Below are positions 51,080 through 62,599 of a stretch of DNA of 64,000 nucleotides, in pieces (position 1 is the first letter of the stretch; every line of letters starts with the position of its first letter). The stretch is from the NCBI GenBank assembly GCA_003508835.1, contig PUFA01000003.1, positions 8,595,501 to 8,659,500 on the forward strand, in the 5' to 3' direction. Source of the stretch: Eonycteris spelaea. Taxonomy: Eukaryota > Chordata > Mammalia > Chiroptera > Pteropodidae. The notes under the pieces were generated by a model. It was not told where the DNA came from and did not search any database. It saw only the letters and a program-made list of their open reading frames with translations. Position numbers and translations under genes: made by a program.

Positions 51080-52685
51080 CAAAAATTGAAGAACCATTGT
51101 AAAGACTCTTAGGAGAAGAGATAGGCATGTGGGTATAAAATCAAAGCAAGAACAAAGAACAACTTGGGATAAGCTTTAGAATATTCCCGTAAAGTATAAA
51201 CTCCATGTTTTAGGAGATTTTAAAATTATTCACTTTACTTTGAAAAGATCTGTGCTTGAATAAGTATTCTATATAGAATTCTTCATTTGTGTTTTTGGAA
51301 GGATTTCTTTGAGAAGTCTTTGTAATTGTGTATGTAGTAACAACCAAGAGGTCAACAGCTATTTCTCCTCGAGTCCAAAAATAAAACATAACAAAATTAA
51401 AACCCTGTTTATTACAAGATGACTTGATCCATACATATTCTTTCTAAATGCTTTTAAATCTATTCTTTCTTAAGTTTAATAGAATCTTATTTTTAACAGT
51501 TTATTATAACAAATGAAGTCTGAGATCTGTACAGCATGATTCTATTACATAGCAACAAGCTATTTGAATAGTATTGATTTACTGCTTGATAATTTGATTT
51601 TAATATTTGTATAAATTCATTTGTAACTATGTTTCAAACAATATATTGAGTCAAAGGAACTATTTAACTTTTCTTCTTTATTTATCTGATTTATATTCTG
51701 CAACATAAACTACTGAGAGACATCAAGTCCCTACCTATAAGACCCACATCATGACATCCATGTTTTGACACTTAATAAAAGCCACTTTCTACAGAGTGAA
51801 ATCAAAACATGGTAGTAGAGGCTCCCCATAATATCTCCCCAGCCTGTTTCTTAAACATAATCTTCCACTATACCCTACACTTCAAATCTTCTTAACAGTG
51901 CACTATCCCCTGAACATGCCTTTTATGAAATAACCTCTCCCCTTGTACCAACACCAAATGTGTGTAACTGTTTTATGGATTTCACAGGTTTGTATGGCTT
52001 AGATATTATTTTAACATTGCGCTGGTTAAGTACAAAGCCATATCCTGTAATAGAGGTGATGCTTTAGCTAAAGCATAAGGTCATCACCACAATGTTCAAT
52101 TGTGAGGGAATAGTGTACTGTGGATTAGAGTAATCACATCCAAATTGGTTTATGCATACCCCAAGGATTACATGAGATAACCTATTGAGGTGAAGAAGAG
52201 AATGCTAAAATGTATATTTATACTCATTTTAATATCAGCCGTATTTATATTTTTAATGTTTTAAGTGTGTGTGTTAAGTCTGAAGCAGTAGTATATCTAT
52301 GTAAGTTATAGAAATACACATATGGATGGAATGTTCAATTTTTTAAAAAATTGGAGTGCAGTATTTAAAAAGTCTGGAGACCAAAGCAAAGATTTTTGGA
52401 ATCCAACTGAAATGGTTTCACTTTAAAGCTGTGTGACTTTAGAAAGTCGCCTTAAATAAACCACAATTTTCTAAAGTATGTAATTTAAAGCATTAATATC
52501 ATAAGAATATAGTGAAGATTAAAGACCTTTCGTTAAAAGTGATTAGACCAATCTTTAACCTACAGTGAGAATTTGATAAATCTAAGACATTATAATATTG
52601 TGTTATATCAAATACTTGCAAATGACTAAAGAAGTATACTCATTGAAGAACTCTAGATAAGAAGCAAAGTTACCAGTTTCTTAGC
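51080..52685. other. Intronic DNA, nothing recognised
   Basis: AT-rich sequence without recognised features. Confidence 0.4.
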
Positions 52686-52689
52686 TTTA

Positions 52690-53370
52690 AAGAGTGCCCC
52701 CCGCCTCTTGTGCAGTGTTGGTAGGATTATAAAATGGTACAACTGAATTTTTTTCCTCAAAAAAAAAAAAATTAAACATTGAACAACCAACCATATGATC
52801 CAGCAATCCTACTTATGGATATTTATCCAAAAATATAAAAAGCAGGGTCTTGAAGGGCTATTTGCACACCCATGTTCACAGCAGCATTATTCACAATAGC
52901 CAAGAGGTGAAAACAACCCAAATATCCATTGACAGATGAATGGATAAACAAAATGTGGTGTATACATACAATAACATTATTCAGCCTTAAAAAAAAATTC
53001 TATCACACACTATAACATGAATGAATCTTGTGGACATTACGCTAAGGGAAATAAGTCACAAAAAAAGAAAACATATGATTCCAATTCTATGAGGTATCTA
53101 AAGTAATCATATTTATAGAAACAGAAAGTAGAATGGTAGTTACCAGGGGATGGAGGGAGGGGAAAAGATAGAATTGTCGTTTAATGGATATACAATTTCA
53201 GTTTCGCAACATGAAAAAGTCCTGGAGATCTGTTGTATTAACAATGTGTATGGTATACTTAATACTATTGAACTATACACTTAAAAATGGTTACGATGGT
53301 AAATTTTATGTTGTTTTTAAATCATGATTTAAATAATCAGATAAATAAACAAATAAATATTTTTTTAAAA
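52690..53370 (+). repeat. L1MB-type 3' end
   Basis: 'tgttcacagcagcattattc', 'ccattgacagatgaatggat', 'ggtagttaccaggggatgga' and 'cttaaaaatggttacgatgg' give late ORF2 and an L1MB-like 3' UTR in order, ending in an A-rich AAATAAAT tail. It is 5'-truncated. Confidence 0.85.
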
Positions 53371-53580
53371 ATAGTGTCCAGTATAGCTATGAAACTAGCT
53401 GTTGTATCATGGTAAATAAGAAGGTCCCATCATATGGTATCAGGCTCAGAAGTGATTTCATTTATTCCATTACTACTGAGCACCAAGGATGCATCACAAA
53501 TGATGCCAGGCACTGGAGATCAAATGCCATCCTTCAAAATAGTTTTTGGGAAAATTACCAAATTATTAAGCAATAGGCAT

Positions 53581-53665
53581 ATGGTATGGTATGGTATGGT
53601 ATGGTATGGTATGGTATGGTATGGTATGGTATGGTATGGTATGGTATGGTATGGTATGGTATGGT
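53581..53665 (+). repeat. (ATGGT)17 pentanucleotide array
   Basis: There are seventeen perfect ATGGT units followed by degenerate AAGGT/AAGAA units. No interruption is seen, which usually marks a young, unstable tract. It generates the apparent MVWYG and PYHTI repeat peptides on the two strands, which are not proteins. Confidence 0.98.
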
Positions 53666-53699
53666 AAGGTAAGAATATGACAAATTCAAGAGATATTAG

Positions 53700-55225
53700 T
53701 TTGGTAGAATCAATAGTATTCTGTTGAGTATAAGGAGGGAGGAAAGGAAGGAAATAAAAAATGTCACACACATTTTTGGCTTAGGTGAGCAAATTTTGTT
53801 GCCATTCATAGAGAAAGTAACAAAAAAAAAAAAGAGGCATCAGCTTGGAGGATCTACGTTGGAGGAATGGAGAGAAGAAAAATTCATTTTTGGAAATGTT
53901 CAGTTTGAAGTGCTTTGGGATATATTGGTGGAAACATCTAGTATAAACCCCAAAATACAGATCTGTACCTCAGAAGATATGCATTAAGTCACCAGAACAA
54001 AGACACAACTGAAGCCATGGACAAGAGTGCATTACTTAGTGAGAAAAAAAATTCAAAACATGCCTTAGTGAAATTTAATTTCAAGGATAAAGAACTAAAC
54101 TTTCCAAAAAATTTTTAAAAAAAAGTTTGCCTCTGAATTTTCAGAGAAAACATAGTATCTACAATGTTCTGGTAGAAAGAGTGAAATAAAAATGTATGCC
54201 TAGTTAAGTTGTCCTTTACGTATAAAGGCAAAGAATGAATATTTTTAATTGCATATAAACCTCAAAAAATAGAACACATGATCACTTTCTTAGAGAAAAA
54301 ATAGATAATCAGGAATGATAGCTAATCAAATGACGAAACGAATCAAAGAATTCAGAAGTAAAGAAAACTAGGTAACAGAATGGATGATAAGCACTGAAAT
54401 ATGGCAAGTGGAAAACAATTTTGAGGATCAAATTATATACTATTACATAAATATAAAAATTTTGACAATAGAAAGAATTATATCTAATATGATAAAATGG
54501 ATATACTAAATGCAATAAAATGTAACAATTATAAAGTAATAAATGTAATATTATGTAAACAGTAACAAAGGAGGGGCAAAGAGAAATAGGTTTGTTCCTT
54601 ATCTACCATTGGAGAAAGTCAATGATAGGTATTAAATTGAAATCTGTAGTTAAAAAAATAAGTAATTCAATTTTTAAATATTTTTCTTTATCTTTTTTAT
54701 TAACTTCAGAAATAAATACTTCTGAGAAGCATATATCTATTAGCAATATTTTGAATTCCATGTATTTTTCTTTTGTTACATTTTGGTAATATTATATTTT
54801 ATTATTTTTACTTAAATTAGCACATAATTATCATCTCAGTTTTGGAAAATTATTCATGCCTGTTTATATCAATCATTATAACAATTGTTATATAAAATCT
54901 TATGATATAAATATTTAGAGACACATTTATAATGATGTTCATTATTAGCTAATGGTAGTTCTATTTTGGTGAGGAATTTAGTGTGACTTTTTAATTTTTC
55001 TTTCCTTTTCATTTAGATTTTTTGTTATGAGAATGCACCACTTTTACAAGAACAGAGTCATTTTTATTTTCTAAAAATAGAGTAAGGAGGGAAAATATCT
55101 GAATAATATATATATGTATATTATCTTAGATTTTATCCCTCTGTTGCAGTGTGATTTTCAGTTCATAACACATACCTAATTATAATTATAACATCGTGAT
55201 TTTGCATTTGTAATAATACTTAAAA
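53700..55225. other. Intronic DNA, nothing recognised
   Basis: AT-rich with short A runs. Chance frames only. Confidence 0.4.
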
Positions 55226-55229
55226 CAGC

Positions 55230-55435
55230 TTTTTTTAAACCATTTATTCTGTGCTAGGCATATGCTATCTACTTAGGAATTATTATTAATTCTTATTCAG
55301 AATGAATTAGGTAAGTATTGTTACTGACATTTACAAAGAAGAAATCGCATCTTTAGTTAAGAAAGTTCCCCTAACTCACACCTCCAGTAAATGTCAAATC
55401 TAGGATTTAAATCTTGCTCTGTCATCTATACCCTG
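55230..55435 (-). repeat. MIR SINE
   Basis: 'attctgtgctaggcatatgc', 'aattaggtaagtattgttac' and 'taggatttaaatcttgctct' are antisense MIR blocks in order. Moderately diverged. Confidence 0.75.
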
Positions 55436-55939
55436 TCATCTATGTTGTCCATGAAGTTCATTTCATCTTGTTATCCCAGGATTATGCAAACAAATGTGCC
55501 CTAAAACATATTACATTCACTTGAATCTTTCCCAGTTAGGTATAAAAAGTCTTAACAAATACAGCAGCTGTTAGGGGAAGGTTTGCATGTGCGTCGCAGG
55601 AGATAGAAATTGTTGAGAATTACGCCACCATGTCCCCACACGTGATTCCTCGTCTTTCCTCTGGCTTATGCATAAGGTCTAGAGTATAAAATCTTGAGAA
55701 ATAGAATCTCAAGTAGCTCAAGAGGCTTACAGAGGAAAAATACATGAGCGCCGTACCTTGCCCCTCATCCCCACTGTGGGTACTAATAAGACAAGGAACC
55801 AATGGAAAAGTCAAGAATTGTATCTTAGGGAATAAGCGTGGGTAACCTTCATATACTAACACAACACGAGTTCCTCCTTACAGTCAGGGGAGCTTCCTCT
55901 ACAAGCCCCTTGGCCCTTAATTCTCATGCCAGATTCACT

Positions 55940-56115
55940 TCTAGTAAAGGTATCTACTATTCATTACATAGGCACTGTGCTAGGGACTTGACATGCATGA
56001 TTTATTGCTCACAACAACTCACAAGGAAACACTAAAGTCAGCTAATAAGGCACGTTGCTGAGATTCATATTTGGGAACTTTTGACTCCAAAGACCAATGC
56101 CACTGGGTATCCAAA
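55940..56115 (-). repeat. MIR SINE
   Basis: 'cataggcactgtgctaggga', 'gctcacaacaactcacaagg' and 'gagattcatatttgggaact' follow the antisense MIR order. Confidence 0.65.
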
Positions 56116-56119
56116 AATA

Positions 56120-59100
56120 CTTAAATACAGAGAAAAAACATCAGTTATCCAAGGCAATGCTGTAAAAGTACAGGAGAAAAGCAAAATTTTGTTTTCCTCT
56201 CAGTGACTACAATAACGATTTGTCTCTGTGCCACAGACACAAAGTATCATAATATACAACTGGTGCTGTTCTTCAGCAATGTTTTCTGGAATATCTACAG
56301 CAGATTCCAGATCGAGGCCTAACGTATGTGTTGTGTGCCTCAGGCATGAAGTTAGGCCCGGTAGAAATGTATACAGCCTCCTTGGGAGGCATCATTCCCT
56401 TCACTCTGATGTAGCATAAGGACTTTATAACCAGAACCATAGCCAGGGAACTAAAAATAGAATCATTCGATAATTGTTTTTGAACCAGTACATGAATATT
56501 CAATCTAATCACTGTATAGTAATCAATTAGTATAGACAGAACAATACAAAATCTGAAGCTACAGATTACAGAACTGAATAAATCATCCTTTTTAAATGAC
56601 ATAACTAAAGGTAATACATTTTCTTTTCTGAATGAAAAATTCATTTCATGTTTCCCAGTGGAATAAATATAAGGGGGGAAAAAAAACATGAAAGGCAAAA
56701 ATTAAACCTCAGTATCTATTCCTACAAATACAGGTCAAGAAAAGCATCACTCATATTGTTTGATTTTACAGTTTGGATAGTCATTACCTTGTTTGCATAA
56801 GACTGAAAAACAAATAAAAAATGTGAGTTTACCAAATTTCCTAATGTTTTATACAGTGCAGTGGGCTTTTAAAAATACACGATAATGCATTAATCATATG
56901 AGTAATGGAAAGGTTTAATGGATTTTCTGGGTATTTTCTAAGTTTACCTTTCATAATATCAAGTGGTATAATGTGTTTTGGTAGTTTAAATTGCAAGTGT
57001 GATGTTTCAACTAATTGTTGCTATAAAAAATGTCAATCAAGATGAAAAACTTCTAAAAACAAACTAAACTAGGACTGTCAAAGATGTAAAATAGAGTAAC
57101 CATAGTAACACTAATTTAAAATGATCCCTGATTAAACATTTTTGTAATCAATTTCAGACATTTGCTATATCTTTTTCAGAACTGTTTTAAGTTAACATTT
57201 CATTCTTCTAAATTTCTGACACCCTTAGACTAAGAACATATAAAAATATTAGTAGCAGTATGGAAAAAGCCGCACATGGTTGTGTACATGCACGTGCATG
57301 CCTGTGTGCACACACAAACAAGGTCCCACTCTAGACTTAAAATGGCTGAGTTGTAGGATGTTGTTGCTTGGTGACCAAACAGTATCTCCTCAGCCACAGA
57401 GTAATCTAAACAGTGACAGATATGTCCCCTCAGCTTTAGGCATTGCCAGGACAAATATTAAAGGGCATGTTTATCTTTTCCAGTATTCTACAGTTTTATT
57501 TTAAGCCAGTTGTCACTTGTTTGATTTTCTCATCAGTTAAATTTAGGCCTTAGGGGAAAGAGTATTTGCAAAGCTACATCTATTCTTTTGGGGAAATAAG
57601 AGGTATAACCTAGCTTCTTTCAGACTGAAAGATAGCCCTGTTGCAAATAAGTGTGTGTGTTGTATCTACTCTCTGCTAGTACAACCTCCCAGTTGCTATC
57701 AGTCTCCCTTTCTTTCATGAAACACAAGTAGTTAATTAGACCCAGCCTGTCCTCTCCCCTTCCCTTTCTCCCTTTTCTCAGTAGTAATGATGTCTAATTA
57801 CCAACAGCAGTGGGTTACTGCAACATCAGGCACAAATCTCCCTCACTGACAGCAAAGCCAGCTTCTAATAGCTGGAATGATTCTTAGTCTGCTTGAACAT
57901 ACCATTAAAATGCAGTATTTTATTCAACCAAGATATGCCTTTGAAGGAAAAGAAAATATATTTCTTTGTTTCTCTGGTGACTATGCCCTTGCTTTATAAA
58001 GAAAAATCAACATGTTTTTAAGGAAGAAATAATTTGAGTTGTAGGGACACACATGATAAAAAAAAAAAAAAGGATCTTTTATTTATTTTTTAACTCATTG
58101 AAATGACGATTGGCTGTCTCTCAGAGAAGGAGGAGCCTATACTTCTATGTCAGGAGCGGCATAAAAATTTCATAAAGAGCAAGAGAAGAGTTCATGAATT
58201 AAAAACCTCTTCAACGTTTCAAAACAGGCTTGAATGAAAAGCAGAGCTGTTAAATACTACATAGAAACCATTATCTAAGAATATCACTTGGATTATATTT
58301 TCTCCCAGAAATATATGGACTCTTCACTGAAAAGAGAAAAATGTGTTACTTTATTACTAACCCTGGAGTTAATACTCTATATTAGATGTCTTAGCAGTAA
58401 TTCTTTAACAGCTCTGCATTAATTTTTGAATGAAAATATGGGTATCTGAGTATGAGAATTGCTGACATCTATGTTTATCATAATGCCTCTATAACCATAC
58501 AGAATTTGTCTTCAGAATTTTAAGTTAATGTTTTAAAAGGACACCTGGTTTATACATTTATTAGATGTAACCAAATCCATGCAAGTATAAACTCATTGGA
58601 CCAATTCAGGTGAAGCCACCAAACAGGTTAACAGAGGACCTAAGTGTAACATGAAAGGAACGAAAAACCAACTTTTCAGCTAGCAATATTTTTAAAAACA
58701 TATACAGAATTATTAAGTAATATTTAGGTAAATATATCTTAAATTATTTTATTCATTTAATTAGCTCAATATTGCCCAAAGGAAAATACATTCTCATGTT
58801 CTGAATTCCAGTTTACTTTATTTAACAATAAGTTATTTTTTAAAATCGGGTTCTTAATGTTACTCCCAATACAAATAAATCAAAATACTTCATTCTCTAC
58901 AACAGACTTCTGGCTCATCCAGATGTAAATAAACCTCAGTTCTAATCCATGCCCATCTAGTCCTCATTATTTAATAATCTCACCATTGTCTTTAACATGC
59001 TAGAGAAAGATGCATTTATACGTCTACCTCTTCTCAGACACTCTCCAACAATAGTACATTTAAGAAAAAAAAACTTTTATGTGTGTTTCCACTTCACCTT

Positions 59101-59830
59101 TATTTCCATTTCTCATCTAAATTCCAAAACAAATACAGTTCCCTCAAGCAACGACACCTAATTAATCTCGGGAAATTATAAACTGATTTTCAAACCTAAA
59201 TGAGTCCTCCAAATAATCCTTTGAAAAACCTCTCATGCACATATTTCCAATTTAATATACCTCCGTCTGAGACAGAAGAATGGCTTTCAAGACATCTCTT
59301 TTCTAGCATCCTCCAGGAGTACTGCAAGGGAAACTGTTGCCAGGAGGGAGGGTGGGAAAGGAACAAACGTTCAAGAACCCTAAAGAGAGGAAAAAATGCA
59401 AAGGATGCCATACACCCTCCCCCCCCTACTCCAGGCGAGTACCCACCTAGCATGGTGAAGAAAGAAGTCTCATGGATCTGATCTGCAATCCTACTTGTAG
59501 CCCACAGTTCCCATCTTCTTAAAAAGGAAATTGACGCTGCCGCGGCTCCCCTCTGCCTTGTGAGGCTGAGATTTACCGGACTCTCAATGCCATTACCTTG
59601 CAGAGCCTGGGCTTAGAGCTTTGAGGACAGGAGACTAGAGCCATTCCAGAATGCGGAACAAATACATACACCATTTGATTGCGCCCAAACCCATCTCTCT
59701 TTGTTGTTCATCTTGTAGCTACGGCTTTATTTGTGAAAGGGGAAGCGAGGAAGGGAATGGGGGCAGGGAGGGAGGAATCTCCAGGACCTTATCTACAATC
59801 TAAATAGTCGTGGTGGCATGATCTCTGGGA
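56120..59830. other. Repeat-poor proximal intron 1
   Basis: No transposon was recognised over about 3.7 kb close to exon 1. Positions 57281-57319 are alternating TG/CA/GC sequence. Positions 57730-57960 contain TAATTA-type homeodomain words in otherwise mixed sequence. Low repeat content near a neuronal gene's first exon fits regulatory DNA, but no element can be proved here. Confidence 0.4.
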
Positions 59831-60402
59831 GTGATCAAGGCGATCGGACAGCCCTGTGTCTCCCAGGCGGCGGTGTAACAATAAAACCTGATAGTGTCTA
59901 GGGGAAAACCCCACATTCATGACTAACACCACATTCGGGCTTTGTACCAATAAGGAGGCACTGTAGACTATCGATCAGAATCGTCTATTATCAGAGCGTG
60001 CAGCTGGGGTTCCGGTGTGGCCTTTATGCGCGGTGGCGAAGGCGGGACACGCGCCAGGCGCCCAGCAAACGACGTGGGACAATGGCCCAGCCCGAGGACG
60101 CGGGACGCCGCCCGACCCGGGGATGCAAGCTCCAGCAGCGAGCGGGTCCAGGAGCCAGGACGCCAGGAGCGCGGCGGACTCTGCTGGTGCGCTGCCGCTT
60201 TAAAATAAAGGACCACAAAGACTCCACGGTGGGGGACACGCGCCTGGCTAATACGAGCGAGGACGACTTGGGGAGGGGGTTGAGAAGGCTGGGGGCACAC
60301 GAGCCAACGGTGGCTCACGGAACCCCCCCCTCCTTTATTCTCCCTCTCTCCCCCCTCCCCGCCCGGCTGCTTTGGCAGACAAATAACAGAGGAAGGCGAG
60401 TC

Positions 60403-60408
60403 ACTCAC
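60403..60408 (-). other. NOL4: NOL4 intron 1 splice donor
   Basis: The minus strand reads ACCACG|GTGAGT, a perfect donor consensus for the +1 to +6 positions. It ends the exon in phase 0 after the VPVKTT codons, which is where the known protein continues into the next exon. Confidence 0.95.
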
Positions 60409-60672
60409 CGTGGTCTTGACGGGCACATAGAGCACTTGCTTGGCGCCGCCGCCACCCCCGCGGACCTCGTCCGGCTGGCCCAGCTGGAAGCCCTTCGATT
60501 TAACCCAGAATTTAAATTTGGCGTTGTCCGTGGAGCTCGACTCGGAGCCGTTGAGGAGCTGGACGATCCGCTCGTATTTTTTACGGGTCACCGTCTTGGT
60601 CTTGCCTGAGTCCCCGTAAGTCCTGAGGCACCAGTCCTGGAACTGGCGGTACATGTCGCGCTCGCTCTCCAT
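60409..60672 (-). CDS. NOL4: NOL4 first coding exon (residues 1-88)
   Basis: This exon encodes the first 88 residues of nucleolar protein 4, a nuclear/nucleolar protein of about 640 residues expressed mainly in brain and testis. Its molecular role is poorly defined. The peptide opens MESERDMYRQFQDWCLRTYG, has a basic lysine/arginine-rich helical stretch at residues 24-32, an acidic/serine patch (NGSESSSTDN, 41-50), the conserved KFKFWVKSKGF segment (52-62) and a five-glycine run (72-76). It matches the known mammalian protein throughout. The start at 60672 is the first in-frame ATG, with A at -3 and G at +4. An in-frame TGA lies 22 codons upstream (60736-60738), and an apparent longer frame begins only at a GTG. 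The remaining exons lie beyond position 1. The exon sits inside a CpG island, as expected for a broadly regulated neuronal gene. Confidence 0.96.
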
Positions 60673-60724
60673 GTTCCCTGCGCCCGGCCGCTGGCCGGAT
60701 GCTCCCAGCGCACTTCGCACCTGT

Positions 60725-60739
60725 TCACCCCGGGCTCAT
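60725..60739 (-). other. Four-residue upstream ORF in the NOL4 leader
   Basis: The minus strand reads ATG AGC CCG GGG TGA, ending 52 nt before the NOL4 start. Its context is weak (no purine at -3). It matters only if transcription starts upstream of 60739, which the sequence does not prove. Confidence 0.45.
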
Positions 60740-61320
60740 GAAAATTGCAGCCCCCGCCACAGTGCAGGGACGCGAGGTCCCGGCCGCCGCCGGAGCCTGT
60801 CTCGGGTGGGGGGAAGGAATGGGGAAGGGAGGAGGGTCCGGTTGGGCACCAGCAATCAATGTCCTGTGCTACCAAGTCTCTGGTTCATTCGTAATTGCAA
60901 GGGATGTCTTGGATGCTTTTTATGTCCTCTTAGTGATGGGTCTCTTTAATATTGTGTGAGTAGAACCATCCCAACAGCATCTGGCCCAGAGAAGCTGGGT
61001 TTTGAATAATTAAATTCCCATTCCTTGGTTATTAAAAATCCCAATATTGACTTGGGGTGGTCCCTCGACGCCTCGCACCGGGCTGTGTCCTGGGCAGGGC
61101 AGGTGGAGCGCAGCACCGCCTCCCCGCGAGCGCCCCAGAAGCTTCCCCAGCAGCCTGCCTGGCGGTCCAAGAGCGAGGGCTGCGCCTCTCAAAAACAGCA
61201 GCCCCGCCGAGCGCCCTGGAGCCCCGAAGGGCACCTAGGTCCCCCGGCTCTCCTTCCTCCAGGGTCCTGTTCCTCGTCGGCCTTCCCTAAGTGGGATGTT
61301 AAGAGACTAGAAAGAGAAAG

Positions 61321-61330
61321 TTCTTACCTG
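61321..61330 (-). other. Strong minus-strand splice donor upstream of NOL4 exon 1
   Basis: The minus strand reads CAG|GTAAGAA, a near-ideal donor, between the two CpG blocks. It would end a non-coding or alternative first exon transcribed from the distal block. No transcript evidence is available, and isolated donors occur by chance. Confidence 0.35.
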
Positions 61331-62393
61331 TCATGTTGTTAAACCTAGTAAATCCTGTTACACAGAAAAATTTTTAAAGGTATTTCTAAAACGGCTTAAA
61401 ATGTCATTTCTTCAGAGGCATTTAGGCTAAATCCAGCCCTGCAGGTCTGTTCCAGGAGTTAAGTCCCAGAATTAGCAAAGCATTCGTGGAGATTTGGCCA
61501 CAGTTCTATAGGATAGACAGTGGTACCCCAAACAGATCTCCGTCCAGGGGGAGGTGGGTAAACGAAGGCAGGCCGCTGGCGGTGGGTCTTCCGGATAATG
61601 ATAGGGTCCCCAGACAGGGCTCCTCTGGTTTCTGCTGAATTGGGCACAGGCATAGAAGTTTATGATGCTTAAAACCCTTTGCTGAAATTAAAAATACAGA
61701 GAGAGATGGTTTCCCCCTTGCTTGGTTACAGTTTGCAGTTCACACAGGAGGTTTCGGGTGTCTATTTTCCCCCTGCCACGTCATGGACACCCCCTCCACG
61801 GCTCAGAGTAACCAAATATGAGTTCCTCTGGACGATTTTCTCAAGCAAATAAAATATGCGGTTCCTCCATTCAGGATTCCCATCCGTCTGTTACAGAGCT
61901 GGAAACAGGGGAGTTCCCATCCTCCTCGCGCTGCGATTGCGGCCGCTCTTTATTCTACTCTCTGCGGAGGCCAGCGCCCGTCCCGGGAGGCGGCTCTGCC
62001 AGGAAAGCGGCCGGACCACTGCCCGACGCCTGGTCTCTGTCCTAGCCCACCTTCGCCCCTGGTCGTCGTATCCAAGACGAAAGCCCGAAATGGGAACGCG
62101 GAGTATTTGTAACCACTGCGCCGCAGCGGGTCCCCGCACTTGCAAAATGGTCAGTGGCTCCTGCTCGGCCAGGCTGAGTGTGTGCGTGTGTGAGCAAGGG
62201 AGCGAGGGTGTGCGGTGCGCGGGGGTGCGCTGTGTGCGCGCGTCTCCGGGAAGGTCTCGCGGCGGCTGGAGCTGGGACTGACAGCCCGGGCGGAGCGCGA
62301 GCAGCTCCACACACTAAACCTCTCGCCTCTCCCCTCACCCCACCCCTCCCACTCCCCTCTCCTCCCACCCCCCCTCCCGGCCCCTTTCAAGCT

Positions 62394-62404
62394 CTCTGAT
62401 TGGT
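62394..62404 (-). promoter_or_regulatory. NF-Y CCAAT box
   Basis: ctgattggtc on the + strand gives GACCAATCAG on the minus strand, the full extended NF-Y consensus. Confidence 0.7.
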
Positions 62405-62441
62405 CAATGGGACAAAAGTTTCTGTGGAGACGGCTGGGCGC

Positions 62442-62449
62442 TGACGTCA
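62442..62449. promoter_or_regulatory. Palindromic cAMP-response element
   Basis: TGACGTCA is the perfect CREB/ATF site. It retains its central CpG in a CpG-rich context, suggesting the site is unmethylated in the germ line. Confidence 0.7.
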
Positions 62450-62599
62450 CGGGCAGAATTGTCCCATTTAGGGATCCCGGGGGCAGTGCGCATGCTGCAG
62501 GCTGCAGGTTAGAGGCAGGAGGAGGTAGCAGCGGGCCCGGCGGCAGCCAGGTGGCGGAAAGGAGCACTCAGCATCCAGGTGGGGGACGACTCCAGCAGG

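Larger units (their letters stand above)
59980..61250 (-). promoter_or_regulatory. CpG island over NOL4 exon 1 (proximal block)
   Basis: CpG density and GC content rise abruptly at about 59.98 kb and fall at about 61.25 kb, spanning the exon, its donor and the immediate 5' flank. The adjoining intron is strongly AT-rich and CpG-poor. No clear TATA box was placed upstream of the start codon, fitting a dispersed CpG-island promoter. Frames of 60-200 codons on the + strand here arise from GC richness and are not genes. Confidence 0.8.
61920..62590. promoter_or_regulatory. Distal CpG block with NF-Y, CRE and NRF1 sites
   Basis: This second CpG-rich block is separated from the exon-1 block by about 650 bp of ordinary sequence. 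Within 105 bp it holds an NF-Y box (ACCAATCAGA on the minus strand, 62394-62404), a perfect cAMP-response element (TGACGTCA, 62442-62449) and an NRF1-like site (tgcgcatgctgc, 62487-62498). This is a compact core-promoter-like cluster 1.7 kb upstream of the NOL4 start. It may be the main or an alternative NOL4 promoter, or drive a divergent + strand transcript (a CAG|GTGGGG donor occurs at 62578/62579). Confidence 0.65.

Noticed and set aside
53581..53665. CRISPR-like array
   Set aside because: The units are contiguous 5-mers without spacers, in a mammalian intron. It is a simple tandem repeat.
53434..53771. Repetitive MVWYG and PYHTI peptides
   Set aside because: They are translations of the ATGGT tandem repeat on the two strands.
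1..60408. NOL4 exon 2 within the window
   Set aside because: I looked on the minus strand for sequence encoding the residues that follow VPVKTT and did not recognise it. By-eye search can miss a short exon, so a TBLASTN with the NOL4 protein would settle this.
59998..60609. 203-codon + strand frame over NOL4 exon 1
   Set aside because: It is the antisense shadow of a GC-rich coding exon, with no domain and arginine/proline-rich composition typical of CpG islands.
59968..60720. 250-codon minus-strand frame extending NOL4 in both directions
   Set aside because: It starts at a GTG codon, not ATG, and runs through the GTGAGT donor into intron sequence after residue 88. The true coding part is 60409-60672.
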